Counted from the first letter of the stretch, positions 39,680 through 51,042 are shown. The stretch: DNA of 64,000 nt from Massilia sp. KIM (GCF_002007115.1 NZ_MVAD01000001.1:2108001-2172000), one strand, 5' to 3'. The notes: generated from the letters alone by a model not told the origin. Program-made: numbers and translations.

Positions 39680-41869
39680 TTGAAGGCGACGCAAGCAGTT
39701 CCGATGGAACATGGCCGTCAGGTGGACCTCCTTTCCTGCGCCGACGAACCGATCCACCTGCCGGGTTCGATCCAGCCCCACGGCGCCCTGCTCTTTTTTC
39801 GCGCCGACGGCGCCCTCGAGGGCTGGAGCGCCAACGCCCCCGCCCGCCTCGGCTTCGAGCCGCGCCTCGGCCAGGCGTTCGACTCCCTGCCCCTGCCCGA
39901 CGCCGCCCTCGGCCTGATCGCCCTCGGCCTGGAGGCGCTCGAGGACACCGACACCACCCCGGCCGTCACCGCCCTCACCATCAACGAGGCCGACTACGAC
40001 TGCGTGGTGCATGGCGCCTTCGGCCGCGTGATCGCCGAATTCGAGGCGCGCGAGACGCCGGCCGAGGAAGTCGTGCTGTTCGCCGTCAAGGCGCACGGCT
40101 CGATCGACCGCCTGCGCCGCCAGAAGACCATCGACGGCCTGCTGCAGGCGGCGGTGCGGCAGGTGCGCGAGTTCACCGGCTTCGACCGCGTGATGGCCTA
40201 CCGCTTCCGCCCCGACGACAGCGGCGACGTGGTGGCCGAGGCGCGCCGCGAGGACCTCACGCCCTATCTCGGGCAGCGCTATCCGGCGTCCGACATCCCG
40301 GCCCAGGCGCGCCGCCTGTACGTGCTGAACACCCTTCGCATGATCGCCGACGTCGACTACAACGCCGTGCCCCTGCTGGGCGAGCCGGGCGCCGCGCCGC
40401 TGGACATGAGCCACGCCGTGCTGCGCAGCGTGTCGCCCGTCCACGTCGAATACCTCAAGAACATGGGCGTGGGCGCCTCGATGAGCGTGTCGATCGTGAT
40501 CAACGGCCGCCTGTGGGGCCTGATCGCCTGCCACCACATGTCACGCAAGCTGGTGCCCTACGCGATCCGGATGGCGGCCGACGTGCTGGCCCAGGTGATC
40601 GCCTCCACCATCCACAGCATCGAGGCGCGCGAGGACGCCGCCCTGGTCGAGCAGGCCGCCGCCATGCGCACCAGCCTGGTCGAGGCCCTGCTGCTCGATG
40701 AAGACCCGCTCGAGACGCTCGGCCAGCACGCCGCGAAGCTGATGGCGACCTCCAACGCCCAGGCCCTGGTAGCCTCGCTCGACGGCCGGGTGGTGGCACA
40801 CGGCGAGCTGCCGCCCGGCCTGGCCGATGCCATCGTCGCTACCTTGCCGGAGGGCCGGCACGACCTGGTGACGCGCGAATGCGCGGGCGACTGGCCCCAG
40901 GACGTCCGCGAACAACTGGGCAAGTGGGTGGGCATGCTGGCCCTGCCCTACGATCCGGCCGCCAACGGCTGGTGCGTGCTGCTGCGGGTCGAGCAGATCG
41001 AACAGGTGGCCTGGGGCGGCCGGCCGGAAAAGGCGGTGCAGGTCGGCCCGCTGGGCGAGCGCCTGACGCCGCGCGGCTCCTTCGACGCCTGGTACGAGAC
41101 GGTGCGCGGCTGCGCCCACCCCTGGGAGCCGACCGTGCTCTCGAACGCGCGCCTGACCCAGGCCGAGCTGGTGCGCGCCACCAGCGCCCGCCGCGCCCAG
41201 CTCGACGCCACCCGCGCCCAGTTGCTGGCCATGCTCGGCCACGACCTGCGCGACCCGCTTCACTCGATCAACATGGCCGGCATGGTGCTCGAACGCGGCA
41301 ACAACCAGCAGGGCATCGGCAAGCGCATCCAATCCTCCACCAACCGCATGCAGCGCATGATCGGCCAGGTGCTGGACATGAGCCGCATCGACCGCGGCCT
41401 GGGCCTGGGCGTGGCGCCCGAGCCGGTCGAGCTGTCCGAGCTGGTGAAGGACCTGCTGGACGAGGCGCGCATGGCCTATCCCAGCATCGACTTCGAACTG
41501 GTGTGCGACCAGCAGGCCGTGGTGGACGCCGACCGCGGCCGCATCGGCCAGGTGTTGTCCAACCTCTTGAGCAATGCGCGCCACCATGGCGAACCGGGCC
41601 ACCCGATCCGGGTCTGCCTGTCGCGCGCCGAGGGCAAGGCGGTGATCGAGGTGTCGAACCAGGGCGTGCCGATCGCGGACGAGATCCTGGCGACCCTGTT
41701 CAATCCCTTCAAGCGCGCGTCGCTGAACAACGCGCGCAACCGCAGCGGCCTGGGCCTGGGACTGTACATCGCCCAGCAGATCGTGCGCGAGCACCGCGGC
41801 GAGATCGTCTACCGCCACGAGCACGGGAGGGTGGTGTTCGCGGTCCAGCTGCCGCTGGCCGCCGCCTGA
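39680..41869 (+). CDS. bphP: Bacteriophytochrome histidine kinase
   Basis: About 729 residues. Order: the N-terminal biliverdin-binding Cys (about residue 20 in LLSCADEPIHLPGSIQPHG), a PAS domain (about 25-120), GAF with the PASDIPAQARRLYVLN motif (about 200), PHY with the PRGSF tongue (about 456-460), HisKA with HDLRDPLHSIN (His at about 519) and HATPase with NLLSNARHHG and GLGLGLYIAQQ. A red/far-red photoreceptor with kinase output. Start TTG at 39680 fits AAGGGA upstream and puts Cys at the usual place; ATG 39704 is the alternative. No heme oxygenase or response regulator gene adjoins it. Confidence 0.93.
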   Translation: MKATQAVPMEHGRQVDLLSCADEPIHLPGSIQPHGALLFFRADGALEGWSANAPARLGFEPRLGQAFDSLPLPDAALGLIALGLEALEDTDTTPAVTALTINEADYDCVVHGAFGRVIAEFEARETPAEEVVLFAVKAHGSIDRLRRQKTIDGLLQAAVRQVREFTGFDRVMAYRFRPDDSGDVVAEARREDLTPYLGQRYPASDIPAQARRLYVLNTLRMIADVDYNAVPLLGEPGAAPLDMSHAVLRSVSPVHVEYLKNMGVGASMSVSIVINGRLWGLIACHHMSRKLVPYAIRMAADVLAQVIASTIHSIEAREDAALVEQAAAMRTSLVEALLLDEDPLETLGQHAAKLMATSNAQALVASLDGRVVAHGELPPGLADAIVATLPEGRHDLVTRECAGDWPQDVREQLGKWVGMLALPYDPAANGWCVLLRVEQIEQVAWGGRPEKAVQVGPLGERLTPRGSFDAWYETVRGCAHPWEPTVLSNARLTQAELVRATSARRAQLDATRAQLLAMLGHDLRDPLHSINMAGMVLERGNNQQGIGKRIQSSTNRMQRMIGQVLDMSRIDRGLGLGVAPEPVELSELVKDLLDEARMAYPSIDFELVCDQQAVVDADRGRIGQVLSNLLSNARHHGEPGHPIRVCLSRAEGKAVIEVSNQGVPIADEILATLFNPFKRASLNNARNRSGLGLGLYIAQQIVREHRGEIVYRHEHGRVVFAVQLPLAAA

Positions 41870-41873
41870 AACC

Positions 41874-42899
41874 CTAGCGCTTCACCACGCTCACCAGGGT
41901 CGGAAGAATCCAGGCCCCGCCGATCGCGATCTCGCGGCACATGCCGCTGCGCGACTTCGACGTATGGACGAAGGCGCGGCCATCCCACACCCATTCTTCC
42001 GCGCCGTAGCAGTCGCCGATGCCGCGTCCGCGGTGGCCGGCGCTGATGGTGCCGGCCGCGTGGTCGGTGCCGTCGTAGGTGACCAGCCTGGGAGAGAACG
42101 GCGGGCGCGCGTTGGCCACCCAGTAGCCATGCCCTTCGTTATAGGCGCCGCGCCAGCAGCGCGCCGAGACCAGCATCCGGTCGCGCGACAGCGCCTCCAG
42201 CTCCAGCTCCTCCTCGCCCTTGGCCACCGCTTCCAGATCGGCGCAGTCCTCGCCCGCGCCCTTGCGCAGCACGGCCAGCAGCTCGCGCCGGTCGGCCGCG
42301 CTCAGGACCGGCTGCTTCAAGGCCGGCACCTTGGCCGCTAGCACCACCGGCGCCGGCAGCGGCGGCAACACGCCCGATTCATCCTTGTCGCCCTTGCGCA
42401 GCGCCGCGCCGCAGGTGCCCAGGCGCCCCTGGAACTCGTCCATCTTGAGCAGCACCGCCGCCGCGCCCTTGCCCGACAGGCGCCAGACCTGCTTGCCGGC
42501 GCGCCATTCGACCCGTCCGCTGCCGCCGACCGCCGCCAGCAGGGCCGCCACCTGGCGCGGGGCGAGCGCGCCGATGCTGCCCGCGCGGTCCAAGACCACC
42601 TGGCCGAGCGGCTTGCCGTCGACCCGCATCTCGAGCTGCCCCGGCCCGGCGTCCTCCCCGTCGGCCATCCCCAGTTGCAGTTCGCCCGTGAGCGGCGTCC
42701 CCGGCCCCGCCTTGCGTTCGAGGAGCACGCTGACCGGCAGCGCCCCGGGTTCTTCCGCGTGGTAGCCGGCGGCGCGGCAGGTGCGCGTGTTGTCGCACAC
42801 CAGCTCCCAGTCGTGGTGGCTGAAGTCGACACCCGGACTGTCGGCTGCGAGCGCCGGGAGGGCGCCGAGCAAGGCGGCAAGGAAGACGGTTTTCTGCAT
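41874..42899 (-). CDS. DUF1176 secreted protein
   Basis: 341 residues with a signal peptide (FLAALLGALPALAA). Recognised as DUF1176 by VDFSHHDWELVCDNTRTCRAAGY near the N-terminus, the LKMDEFQGRLGTCGAALRKG middle segment and EEWVWDGRAFVHTSK in the C-terminal part. Several cysteines suggest disulfides in the periplasm. Function unknown; the family is found in enterobacteria and Burkholderiales. ATG at 42899 follows CCGGAGCCTTC. Convergent with the phytochrome gene (stops 4 bp apart) and divergent from the TRIC-like gene. Confidence 0.85.
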   Translation of the reverse strand: MQKTVFLAALLGALPALAADSPGVDFSHHDWELVCDNTRTCRAAGYHAEEPGALPVSVLLERKAGPGTPLTGELQLGMADGEDAGPGQLEMRVDGKPLGQVVLDRAGSIGALAPRQVAALLAAVGGSGRVEWRAGKQVWRLSGKGAAAVLLKMDEFQGRLGTCGAALRKGDKDESGVLPPLPAPVVLAAKVPALKQPVLSAADRRELLAVLRKGAGEDCADLEAVAKGEEELELEALSRDRMLVSARCWRGAYNEGHGYWVANARPPFSPRLVTYDGTDHAAGTISAGHRGRGIGDCYGAEEWVWDGRAFVHTSKSRSGMCREIAIGGAWILPTLVSVVKR

Positions 42900-42980
42900 G
42901 AAGGCTCCGGGAAAGAATCCTCTTACGTGAATGGCAAGGGGCATGGTAGTCTAACAAGGTCACCCGCTTTCCGCACCTGC

Positions 42981-43586
42981 ATGACCCTCATCAAGTTCAT
43001 CGAAATCATGGCGATCCTGGTCGGCGCCTTCTCGGGCTTCATCGAAGCGCGGCGCAAGCGCATGGACCTGGTCGGGGTGTTCACGGTCGCCTTCATCACC
43101 GCCTTCGGCGGCGGCACCCTGCGCGACATCCTGCTCGACAAGCGGCCGCTGTTCTGGGTGACCCACCAGGAATACGCGATCCTGATCTTCGTGCTGGCCC
43201 TGGTGGCCTCGCCCCTGATCCGCACCCTGCGCCAGATCGTGTCCGAGCGCCTGATCGTGATCGCCGACGCGGTGGGCCTGGGCCTGTTCTCGATCGCCGG
43301 GGTGTCGGCGGCCCTCGACGCCGGCATGCCGATCTTCATCGCCTCGATGATGGGGGTGATCACCGGGATCTTCGGCGGCGTCCTGCGCGACATCGTCTGC
43401 AACGAGGTGCCGATGGTGTTCAGGGACGGCAAGCCCTACGCGATCTGCGCCTTCCTCGGCAACTGGCTCTTCCTCATCATGCGCAAGTACGACGCCCCGC
43501 CCGATTTCGCGCTGTGGTCGAGCGCCCTCTTCATCAGCGGCCTGCGCCTGCTGAGCTGGCGCTTCGACATGCGCATGGGGCGCTGA
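42981..43586 (+). CDS. TRIC-type (UPF0126) cation-channel-like membrane protein
   Basis: 201 residues, about seven membrane helices, from ATG 42981. Two internal copies of the family repeat: FGGGTLRDILLDKRPLFW and FGGVLRDIVCNEVPMVF, each with the GG-x-LRD motif of the YadS/TRIC fold. Family members are homotrimeric potassium-permeable channels in bacteria; no transport substrate is proven here. Short spacer from the divergent DUF1176 gene. Convergent with the histidine-kinase gene, stops 12 bp apart. Confidence 0.88.
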   Translation: MTLIKFIEIMAILVGAFSGFIEARRKRMDLVGVFTVAFITAFGGGTLRDILLDKRPLFWVTHQEYAILIFVLALVASPLIRTLRQIVSERLIVIADAVGLGLFSIAGVSAALDAGMPIFIASMMGVITGIFGGVLRDIVCNEVPMVFRDGKPYAICAFLGNWLFLIMRKYDAPPDFALWSSALFISGLRLLSWRFDMRMGR

Positions 43587-43598
43587 GGGCGCGGTCCC

Positions 43599-45266
43599 TC
43601 AGGCCACGCGCTGGGCCAGGGTGCGCAGCAGCGCGCCGCGCAAGGCCTCGAAGGAATACGGCTTGGGCAGCACCGACACCCCCAGCCCCTGCAGCCGCTC
43701 GGGCGCGATCACGTAGCCGCTGGCCAGCAGCACGGGCCGCTCGGGATGGCGGTCGCGGAGCTCGCGCGCCAGGTCGACGCCATCCAGGCTGCCCGGCATG
43801 ATCACGTCCGAGAACACGATGTCGATGTCTTCCAGCGGCAGGCGCAGGGCCTCGTCGGCGCTGGCGGCCAGCACCACGCCGCAGCCGAGCTGCTCGAGCA
43901 TCGGTTTGGTGGCGTCGGCCACCGCGCGGTCGTCCTCCACCATCAGCACCCGCACCCCGTTCAGGGCGCCGTCCAGGGAGGCCGTGTCCGCGGGCGCGGC
44001 GGCGCTGGCGGCGGACACGCTGCGCGGCAGCAGGATCGACACCGTGGTGCCCGACTCGGAACTCTCGACCCAGGCCGTGCCGCCCGACTGCTGGGCGAAG
44101 CCGTAGACCTGGCTCAAGCCCAGCCCGGTGCCGGAGCCGACCGGCTTGGTGGTGAAGAAGGGATCGAAGGCCTGGCGGGCCACCTCGGGGCTCATGCCGG
44201 CGCCGGTGTCTGCCACGGTCAGCCAGACGAAGTCGCCGTTCAAGTCCTGCACCGCCTCGGGCATCCCAGCCGCGGGCAGCTCGACGTTGCGCGCGCCGAT
44301 GGTGACGCTGCCGCCCTTCGGCATGGCGTCGCGCGCGTTGACCGTGAGGTTCAGCAGCGCCACCTCGAGCTGGGTCGGATCGGCCTTGGCGTGCCACAGG
44401 CCCGGCGCCACCTCCAGGGTGAGGGGAATGCGCTCGCGCAGCGACTGCTGGAGCAGCTCGCGCATGGCTTCCAGTTGCTGGGCCACGTCGAGGGCTTCGG
44501 CGTTCAGGCTCTGGCGGCGGCCGAAGGCCAGCAGCTGGTGGGTCAGGCGCGCCGCGCGCGTGGTGGCGCGGCCGATGGCGTCGATGGTCTGGCTGTAGCG
44601 CTCGCTGCCCGGCGTCAGCAGCGGCAGCACGGCGGCCGAGCCCTGGATCACCTGCAAAAGGTTGTTGAAGTCATGCGCCACGCCGGCGGTCAGGCGCCCG
44701 ACCGCTTCCAGACGGCGCGATTCGTTCAGCGCGCTCTCCATGCGCTTGCGGGTCTCGACCTCGGCATAGAGCTGGGCGGTGCGTTCCAGCACGCGCTGCT
44801 CCAGCAGGGCCGCCGCCGCCGCCAGCGTCTGCATCTGGTCGCGCACCGTGTACTGCCAGGCGCGGGCGCGGCAGGCGGCGTCGAAGGCCGCGCGCAGCAC
44901 GTTGGGCGCGCAGGGCCGGCCCAGCACCGTCAGGTTGGCGAACTGGCGCAGGAAGCGCCACTGGGCGCCGGTGCCGCCGCGCCCGGCCTGGGCGCTGAGC
45001 AGGATCAGCGGCAGGTCGGACCACAGCGGCTGCTCGCGCAGGCTGTCCGCCAGCGGCGCGGCGGAAGACTCGAGCGCCTCGTCGGTGAGCAGCAGCAGCG
45101 AGACCGTTTCCTCGGCCGCCAGCTGTCCCAGCCCGGCGCCCGGCGCGACCACCCGCACCTGGGCGCCCCAGCTGTCGAGCAGTGCGCTCAGGGCCTGGGC
45201 GTCGCGTCCCAGGGGTGCGCACACCCCGGCGACCACCGGCCAGTCGTGCTTGCGCGGATCAGCCAT
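43599..45266 (-). CDS. Hybrid histidine kinase with N-terminal pseudo-receiver and C-terminal receiver
   Basis: 555 residues. An N-terminal receiver-like fold (about 10-130) lacks a convincing phospho-Asp. HisKA follows with His198 in GVAHDFNN, then HATPase with NLTVNARDAMPKGG, DTGAGM and GSGTGLGLSQVYGF (about 300-400). The C-terminal receiver (about 437-550) has VRVLMVEDDRAV, acceptor Asp487 in FSDVIMPG, and a conserved Lys in VLPKPY. No membrane helix, so cytoplasmic. The HDFNN H-box belongs to the HPK4-like group. Start overlaps the KaiC-like gene by 8 nt, so the two are made together, as in known KaiC/kinase gene pairs. Confidence 0.92.
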   Translation of the reverse strand: MADPRKHDWPVVAGVCAPLGRDAQALSALLDSWGAQVRVVAPGAGLGQLAAEETVSLLLLTDEALESSAAPLADSLREQPLWSDLPLILLSAQAGRGGTGAQWRFLRQFANLTVLGRPCAPNVLRAAFDAACRARAWQYTVRDQMQTLAAAAALLEQRVLERTAQLYAEVETRKRMESALNESRRLEAVGRLTAGVAHDFNNLLQVIQGSAAVLPLLTPGSERYSQTIDAIGRATTRAARLTHQLLAFGRRQSLNAEALDVAQQLEAMRELLQQSLRERIPLTLEVAPGLWHAKADPTQLEVALLNLTVNARDAMPKGGSVTIGARNVELPAAGMPEAVQDLNGDFVWLTVADTGAGMSPEVARQAFDPFFTTKPVGSGTGLGLSQVYGFAQQSGGTAWVESSESGTTVSILLPRSVSAASAAAPADTASLDGALNGVRVLMVEDDRAVADATKPMLEQLGCGVVLAASADEALRLPLEDIDIVFSDVIMPGSLDGVDLARELRDRHPERPVLLASGYVIAPERLQGLGVSVLPKPYSFEALRGALLRTLAQRVA

Positions 45267-46737
45267 GCTCCGACTGGGGCGGCGTGCTGCTGCCCCTTGC
45301 CAGACGGGGCGTGCCGGTCAGCACGCCTTCCATGCCCTCCAGCTGCTCGCCGACCGCCACGCCCTCGGCGGTCAGCATGAACTGGCGGATCGCATTCTCG
45401 TGCCGGCCCGGGCGCTTCTTGACCACCGAGATCGCCTTGCTCACGGTGCCCTGGGCCTCGAAGAAGCGCAGCAGGATCACGGTGTCGGTGATGAAGCCGA
45501 TCTCGAGCGGGTCGTGCACCTTGTCGAGCAGGCCGGACTGGCCGACGATCATGATCGACAGCACGCCCTGGTGGGCCAGGTAGTTGAGCAGTTCGTGCAT
45601 CTGCAGCGACAGCGCCGTTTCCTCGTGCATGGTCTCGAGGTAGGAATTGAGGCTGTCGATCACGACGATGACGGCATTATGGTCCTCGACCTGGCGCCTG
45701 ACCTTCCAGATGAACTCCCCCGGCGAGATGCGCGAGGGATTGATGCGCTCCCAGTGGATGCTGCCGCTCTCGATCGCCTCGGCGGCGCGCATCGACAGGC
45801 CGTTGGCCCGGTCGAGCAGGGTTTCCTTGGTCTCGTCGAAGGAGAAGTAGGCGACGTGCTCGCCGCGCTCGGCCGCCACGTTGGCGTACTGCAGGGCGAG
45901 CGAGGACTTGCCGGCGCCGGTCGGCCCGAGCAGCATGGCCGAGGTGCCGCGCGCCAGGCCCCCGCCCAGCATCTCGTCCAGGGCCGGAATGTTGCTCGGC
46001 ACCGCCGCGCGCGTATGCGGCCGCACGTGCTCGTCCGCGATCAGGCTGGGGAAGACATAGACCTCGCCCGAGGTGATGGCGAAATCGTGCCAGCCGCTCT
46101 GGAAGTCGGCGCCGCGCATCTTGACGATGCGCAGGCGGCGCCGGGCCGCGCCGAATTCGCGCTCCAGCTGTTCGAGGGTGATGACGCCGTGGGCCGTGCC
46201 CTGCAGGTCGTACTGGCGCGGCTCGTCGGTCAGGTCGTCCATCAGCATCGAGGTGCAGCCCTGCTCCACCAGGAAGCGCTTGAGCGCCACCACCTGGCGG
46301 CGGTAGAGCATGGGGTCCTGGGCCACCATGCGCAGCTCGGACATCGAATCGATCACCACACGCTGGGGCGCGTGTTCGCGGATCGCGTCCATGATGGCGG
46401 CGATGGTCTGGCCCAGCTCCAGCTCGGACGGGAACAGCACGCTCTGCTGCTCCTCGAAGCGCGATTCGACCGGGACGATCTCGCGCATCCCGATCCCGTC
46501 CAGCGACCAGTCGTGGCTGGCGGCGGTCGCGCGCAGCTCCTCGACCGTTTCGGACAGGGTGACGTAGAGGGTCCTGTCGCCCACCTGCGCGCCCTCGATC
46601 AGGAAGCGCAGGCCGACGGTGGTCTTGCCCGAACCGGGACGGCCCTCGACCAGGTGGATGCGCTGGCGCGGCAGCCCGCCGCGCAGCACCATGTCGAGTT
46701 CCGGGATCCCCGTCTTGATTTTCTGGATGTCGCTCAC
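45259..46737 (-). CDS. KaiC-like tandem RecA-fold ATPase
   Basis: 492 residues with two KaiC domains. Walker A motifs are GRPGSGKTT (32-40) and GPTGAGKSS (271-279); the Walker B regions are VVIDSMSEL (about 127-135) and VVIDSLNSY (about 358-366). The catalytic glutamate pair of CyanoKaiC is SE in domain 1 (62-63) and DE in domain 2 (301-302). At the position of the KaiC autophosphorylation sites Ser431-Thr432 the sequence has Gly414-Phe415 (EIGFITDT), so the circadian phosphocycle is unlikely. The adjacent hybrid kinase is the probable partner. No kaiA or kaiB gene in the window. Confidence 0.93.
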   Translation of the reverse strand: MSDIQKIKTGIPELDMVLRGGLPRQRIHLVEGRPGSGKTTVGLRFLIEGAQVGDRTLYVTLSETVEELRATAASHDWSLDGIGMREIVPVESRFEEQQSVLFPSELELGQTIAAIMDAIREHAPQRVVIDSMSELRMVAQDPMLYRRQVVALKRFLVEQGCTSMLMDDLTDEPRQYDLQGTAHGVITLEQLEREFGAARRRLRIVKMRGADFQSGWHDFAITSGEVYVFPSLIADEHVRPHTRAAVPSNIPALDEMLGGGLARGTSAMLLGPTGAGKSSLALQYANVAAERGEHVAYFSFDETKETLLDRANGLSMRAAEAIESGSIHWERINPSRISPGEFIWKVRRQVEDHNAVIVVIDSLNSYLETMHEETALSLQMHELLNYLAHQGVLSIMIVGQSGLLDKVHDPLEIGFITDTVILLRFFEAQGTVSKAISVVKKRPGRHENAIRQFMLTAEGVAVGEQLEGMEGVLTGTPRLARGSSTPPQSEHG

Positions 46738-46896
46738 CTTGTATCCCCGAAGTAGGAAGTTGACCTTCAGGACGCCCCGTGGTGATGCCAGAAAGTCAAC
46801 AAGATGGAGCCATCATAGAACAGCCGGGCTGGCCGCGCATGTGCGTGAGCGCTCATAACGGCGCAAAAACCTGGCTGCCGGGCGGCAAAAACCGGG

Positions 46897-49325
<2,429 letters not shown>

Positions 49326-49413
49326 GAGTGAGTCTTTCGCATCGCAACGAGCGCTGGTCGACCGGGATGCTTCCCATGGCGCGCCGGCCGCTCACTTCTC
49401 GTTTCTTCGATAG

Positions 49414-50559
49414 ATGGAAGTAATTTTGAATTATCGCACGCATATCGTTTCTGATCTTTCCGAGATCGGCCAGGCAGGCTGGGACGGCCTGGTCCGGGCC
49501 CAGGACAAACCCAACCCTTTTCTCTCCTACGCCTTCCTGCATGCCCTGCACGAGTCGGGCAGCGCCGCGCCGCAGACCGGCTGGCAGCCGCAATACCTCG
49601 TGCTGTTCGACGGCGAGGAGCTGGCCGCCGCCCTGCCGCTCTACGTCAAGGACCATTCCTATGGCGAGTACGTATTCGACTGGGCCTGGGCCGACGCTTA
49701 CCAGCGTCATGGGCTGGATTACTACCCCAAGCTGCTGTCGGCGATCCCCTTCACGCCGGTGAGCGGCCCGCGCCTGATGGCGCGCGACGCCCATGCGCGT
49801 GCGGCCCTGGTGGACGTGCTGGTGGCCACCCAGCAGGCCACCGAGGTGTCCTCGACCCACCTCCTGTTCCCGCCCGAGGAACAGGCGCGCCAGTTGAAGG
49901 AAGCCGGCTTCCTGCTGCGCAGCGGGGTGCAGTTCCACTGGCTGAACGGGGGCTATGCGAATTTCGAGGAATTCCTGGCGACGCTCGAACAGAAGAAGCG
50001 CAAGAACATCCGCGCCGAGCGGCGCAAGGTGGCGCAGGCCGGCGTGACGCTGCGCCGCGTACGCGGGCGCGAGGCCACGCATGCCGACTGGGTGCTGTTC
50101 AACCGCTGCTACCGCAACACCTACCGCGCGCATCACTCGACGCCCTACCTGAACCTCGACTTCTTCGAGCGCATCGGGCGCGACATGCCGGACAATATTC
50201 TGCTGGTGATCGCCGAGCGCGAAGGCAGGCCGATCGCCGCCTCGCTGGTCATCCACGACGAGACGACGCTGTACGGCCGCTACTGGGGCGAGCTGGAGCA
50301 CGTGCCCTGCCTGCACTTCGAGGCCGCCTACTACCAGCCGCTGGAGTTCTGCATCGAGCAGAAGATCGCGGTCTTCGAGGGCGGCGCGCAGGGCGAGCAC
50401 AAGATGGCGCGCGGCTTCCTGCCGACCAGGACCTGGTCCGCCCACTGGCTGGCCCACCCCTCCTTCGCCGACGCGGTCGAGCGCTTCCTGGAACGCGAGT
50501 CCGGCGGCATCGACGACTATCTCGACGAGCTCAACGAACGCACGCCCTTCCGCAAATAA
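49414..50559 (+). CDS. FemAB/GNAT-like peptidogalycan biosynthesis protein (PF04339 type)
   Basis: 381 residues. Pattern NPFLSYAFLHALHESGSAAPQTGW, AWADAYQRHGLDYYPKLLSAIPFTPVSGPRLM, KKRKNIRAERRKVAQAG and the C-terminal KMARGFLPTRTWSAHWLAHP define the FemAB_like (DUF482) family, a double-GNAT fold. Proposed aminoacyl or acyl transferase in envelope synthesis; actual substrate not established. ATG at 49414 lies 88 bp from the divergent nadE start. A pair of hairpin repeats follows at 50628-50880. Confidence 0.88.
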   Translation: MEVILNYRTHIVSDLSEIGQAGWDGLVRAQDKPNPFLSYAFLHALHESGSAAPQTGWQPQYLVLFDGEELAAALPLYVKDHSYGEYVFDWAWADAYQRHGLDYYPKLLSAIPFTPVSGPRLMARDAHARAALVDVLVATQQATEVSSTHLLFPPEEQARQLKEAGFLLRSGVQFHWLNGGYANFEEFLATLEQKKRKNIRAERRKVAQAGVTLRRVRGREATHADWVLFNRCYRNTYRAHHSTPYLNLDFFERIGRDMPDNILLVIAEREGRPIAASLVIHDETTLYGRYWGELEHVPCLHFEAAYYQPLEFCIEQKIAVFEGGAQGEHKMARGFLPTRTWSAHWLAHPSFADAVERFLERESGGIDDYLDELNERTPFRK

Positions 50560-50627
50560 AACAAGATCCCCGCACTACGCCTTCCCTCTCCAGCCCTGCA
50601 AATAAAACCAAGGTCGGAGCGCAAATA

Positions 50628-50699
50628 AAACTAGGGTCGGAGTCGAATTGAATGACAACTTCTAAATGTTGTCAAAAAATTCGACTCCGACCCTAGTTT
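50628..50699. repeat. Long hairpin repeat, left copy
   Basis: Perfect 22-nt arms (start AAACTAGGGTCGGAGTC..., positions 50628-50649 and 50678-50699) enclose an inner TGACAAC/GTTGTCA stem and an 8-nt loop. A partial, non-hairpin copy (GGTCGGAGC) precedes at about 50612. BIME/REP-like, with no open frame of merit. Confidence 0.85.
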
Positions 50700-50811
50700 A
50701 TTTATTCTCCAACGGAAAACTCGAAGCGCTTGGGTTTGCGCTCTCTCAAACGGGTTTTGCTTGCTGTCTTGCGTACTTGTGCTTTGGCGAACTCAGCAGG
50801 CCAAAAACAAA

Positions 50812-50875
50812 TAGGGTCGGAGTCGAATTTTTTGACAACATTGGAAAGTTGTCATTCAATTCGACTCCGACCCTA
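50812..50875. repeat. Long hairpin repeat, right copy in inverse orientation
   Basis: Arms TAGGGTCGGAGTCGAATT (50812-50829) and the complementary strand at 50858-50875, with the same inner TGACAAC/GTTGTCA. As a whole it is the reverse complement of the left copy except for the loop, so the pair flanks about 110 bp of unremarkable sequence as an inverted repeat. The spacer from 50560 to 50901 holds no other gene. Confidence 0.85.
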
Positions 50876-50901
50876 GTTTTGATTCCCGGCTTGGGGAGGG
50901 C

Positions 50902-51042
50902 TTAGTTCCAGCCGCCGGCGTTGCTGCGGTAGGCTTCCGGGGCGGGCTGCTTGGACTGGGACTGGTAGTCCATGATCTGGCGTGCGCGGGCGCGCGCTGA
51001 GGCCAGCAAGGCGGCGGTCACCGCATTCCATAAGTTCTTCAT
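50902..51042 (-). CDS. Small basic hypothetical protein, 46 aa
   Basis: 46 residues: an Ala-rich N-terminal helix with four Arg (MKNLWNAVTAALLASARARARQ) then Gln/Ser/Pro-rich tail (YQSQSKQPAPEAYRSNAGGWN). ATG at 51042 is preceded by GGAAGGAGTACGCA, a near-perfect ribosome site, which is the main reason to call it. No family recognised. Lies between the hairpin pair and the end of the mdc operon. Confidence 0.6.
   Translation of the reverse strand: MKNLWNAVTAALLASARARARQIMDYQSQSKQPAPEAYRSNAGGWN

Noticed and set aside
43599..46737. Cyanobacterial-type circadian clock (KaiABC)
   Set aside because: Only a KaiC-like ATPase is present, without phosphosites and without kaiA/kaiB.
46860..46896. Terminator after the PII gene
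   Set aside because: Only a 5-bp stem followed by interrupted T stretches; too weak to call.
50666..50905. 79-aa frame on the plus strand over the hairpin pair
   Set aside because: It consists mostly of the repeat arms and has no ribosome site or recognisable domain.
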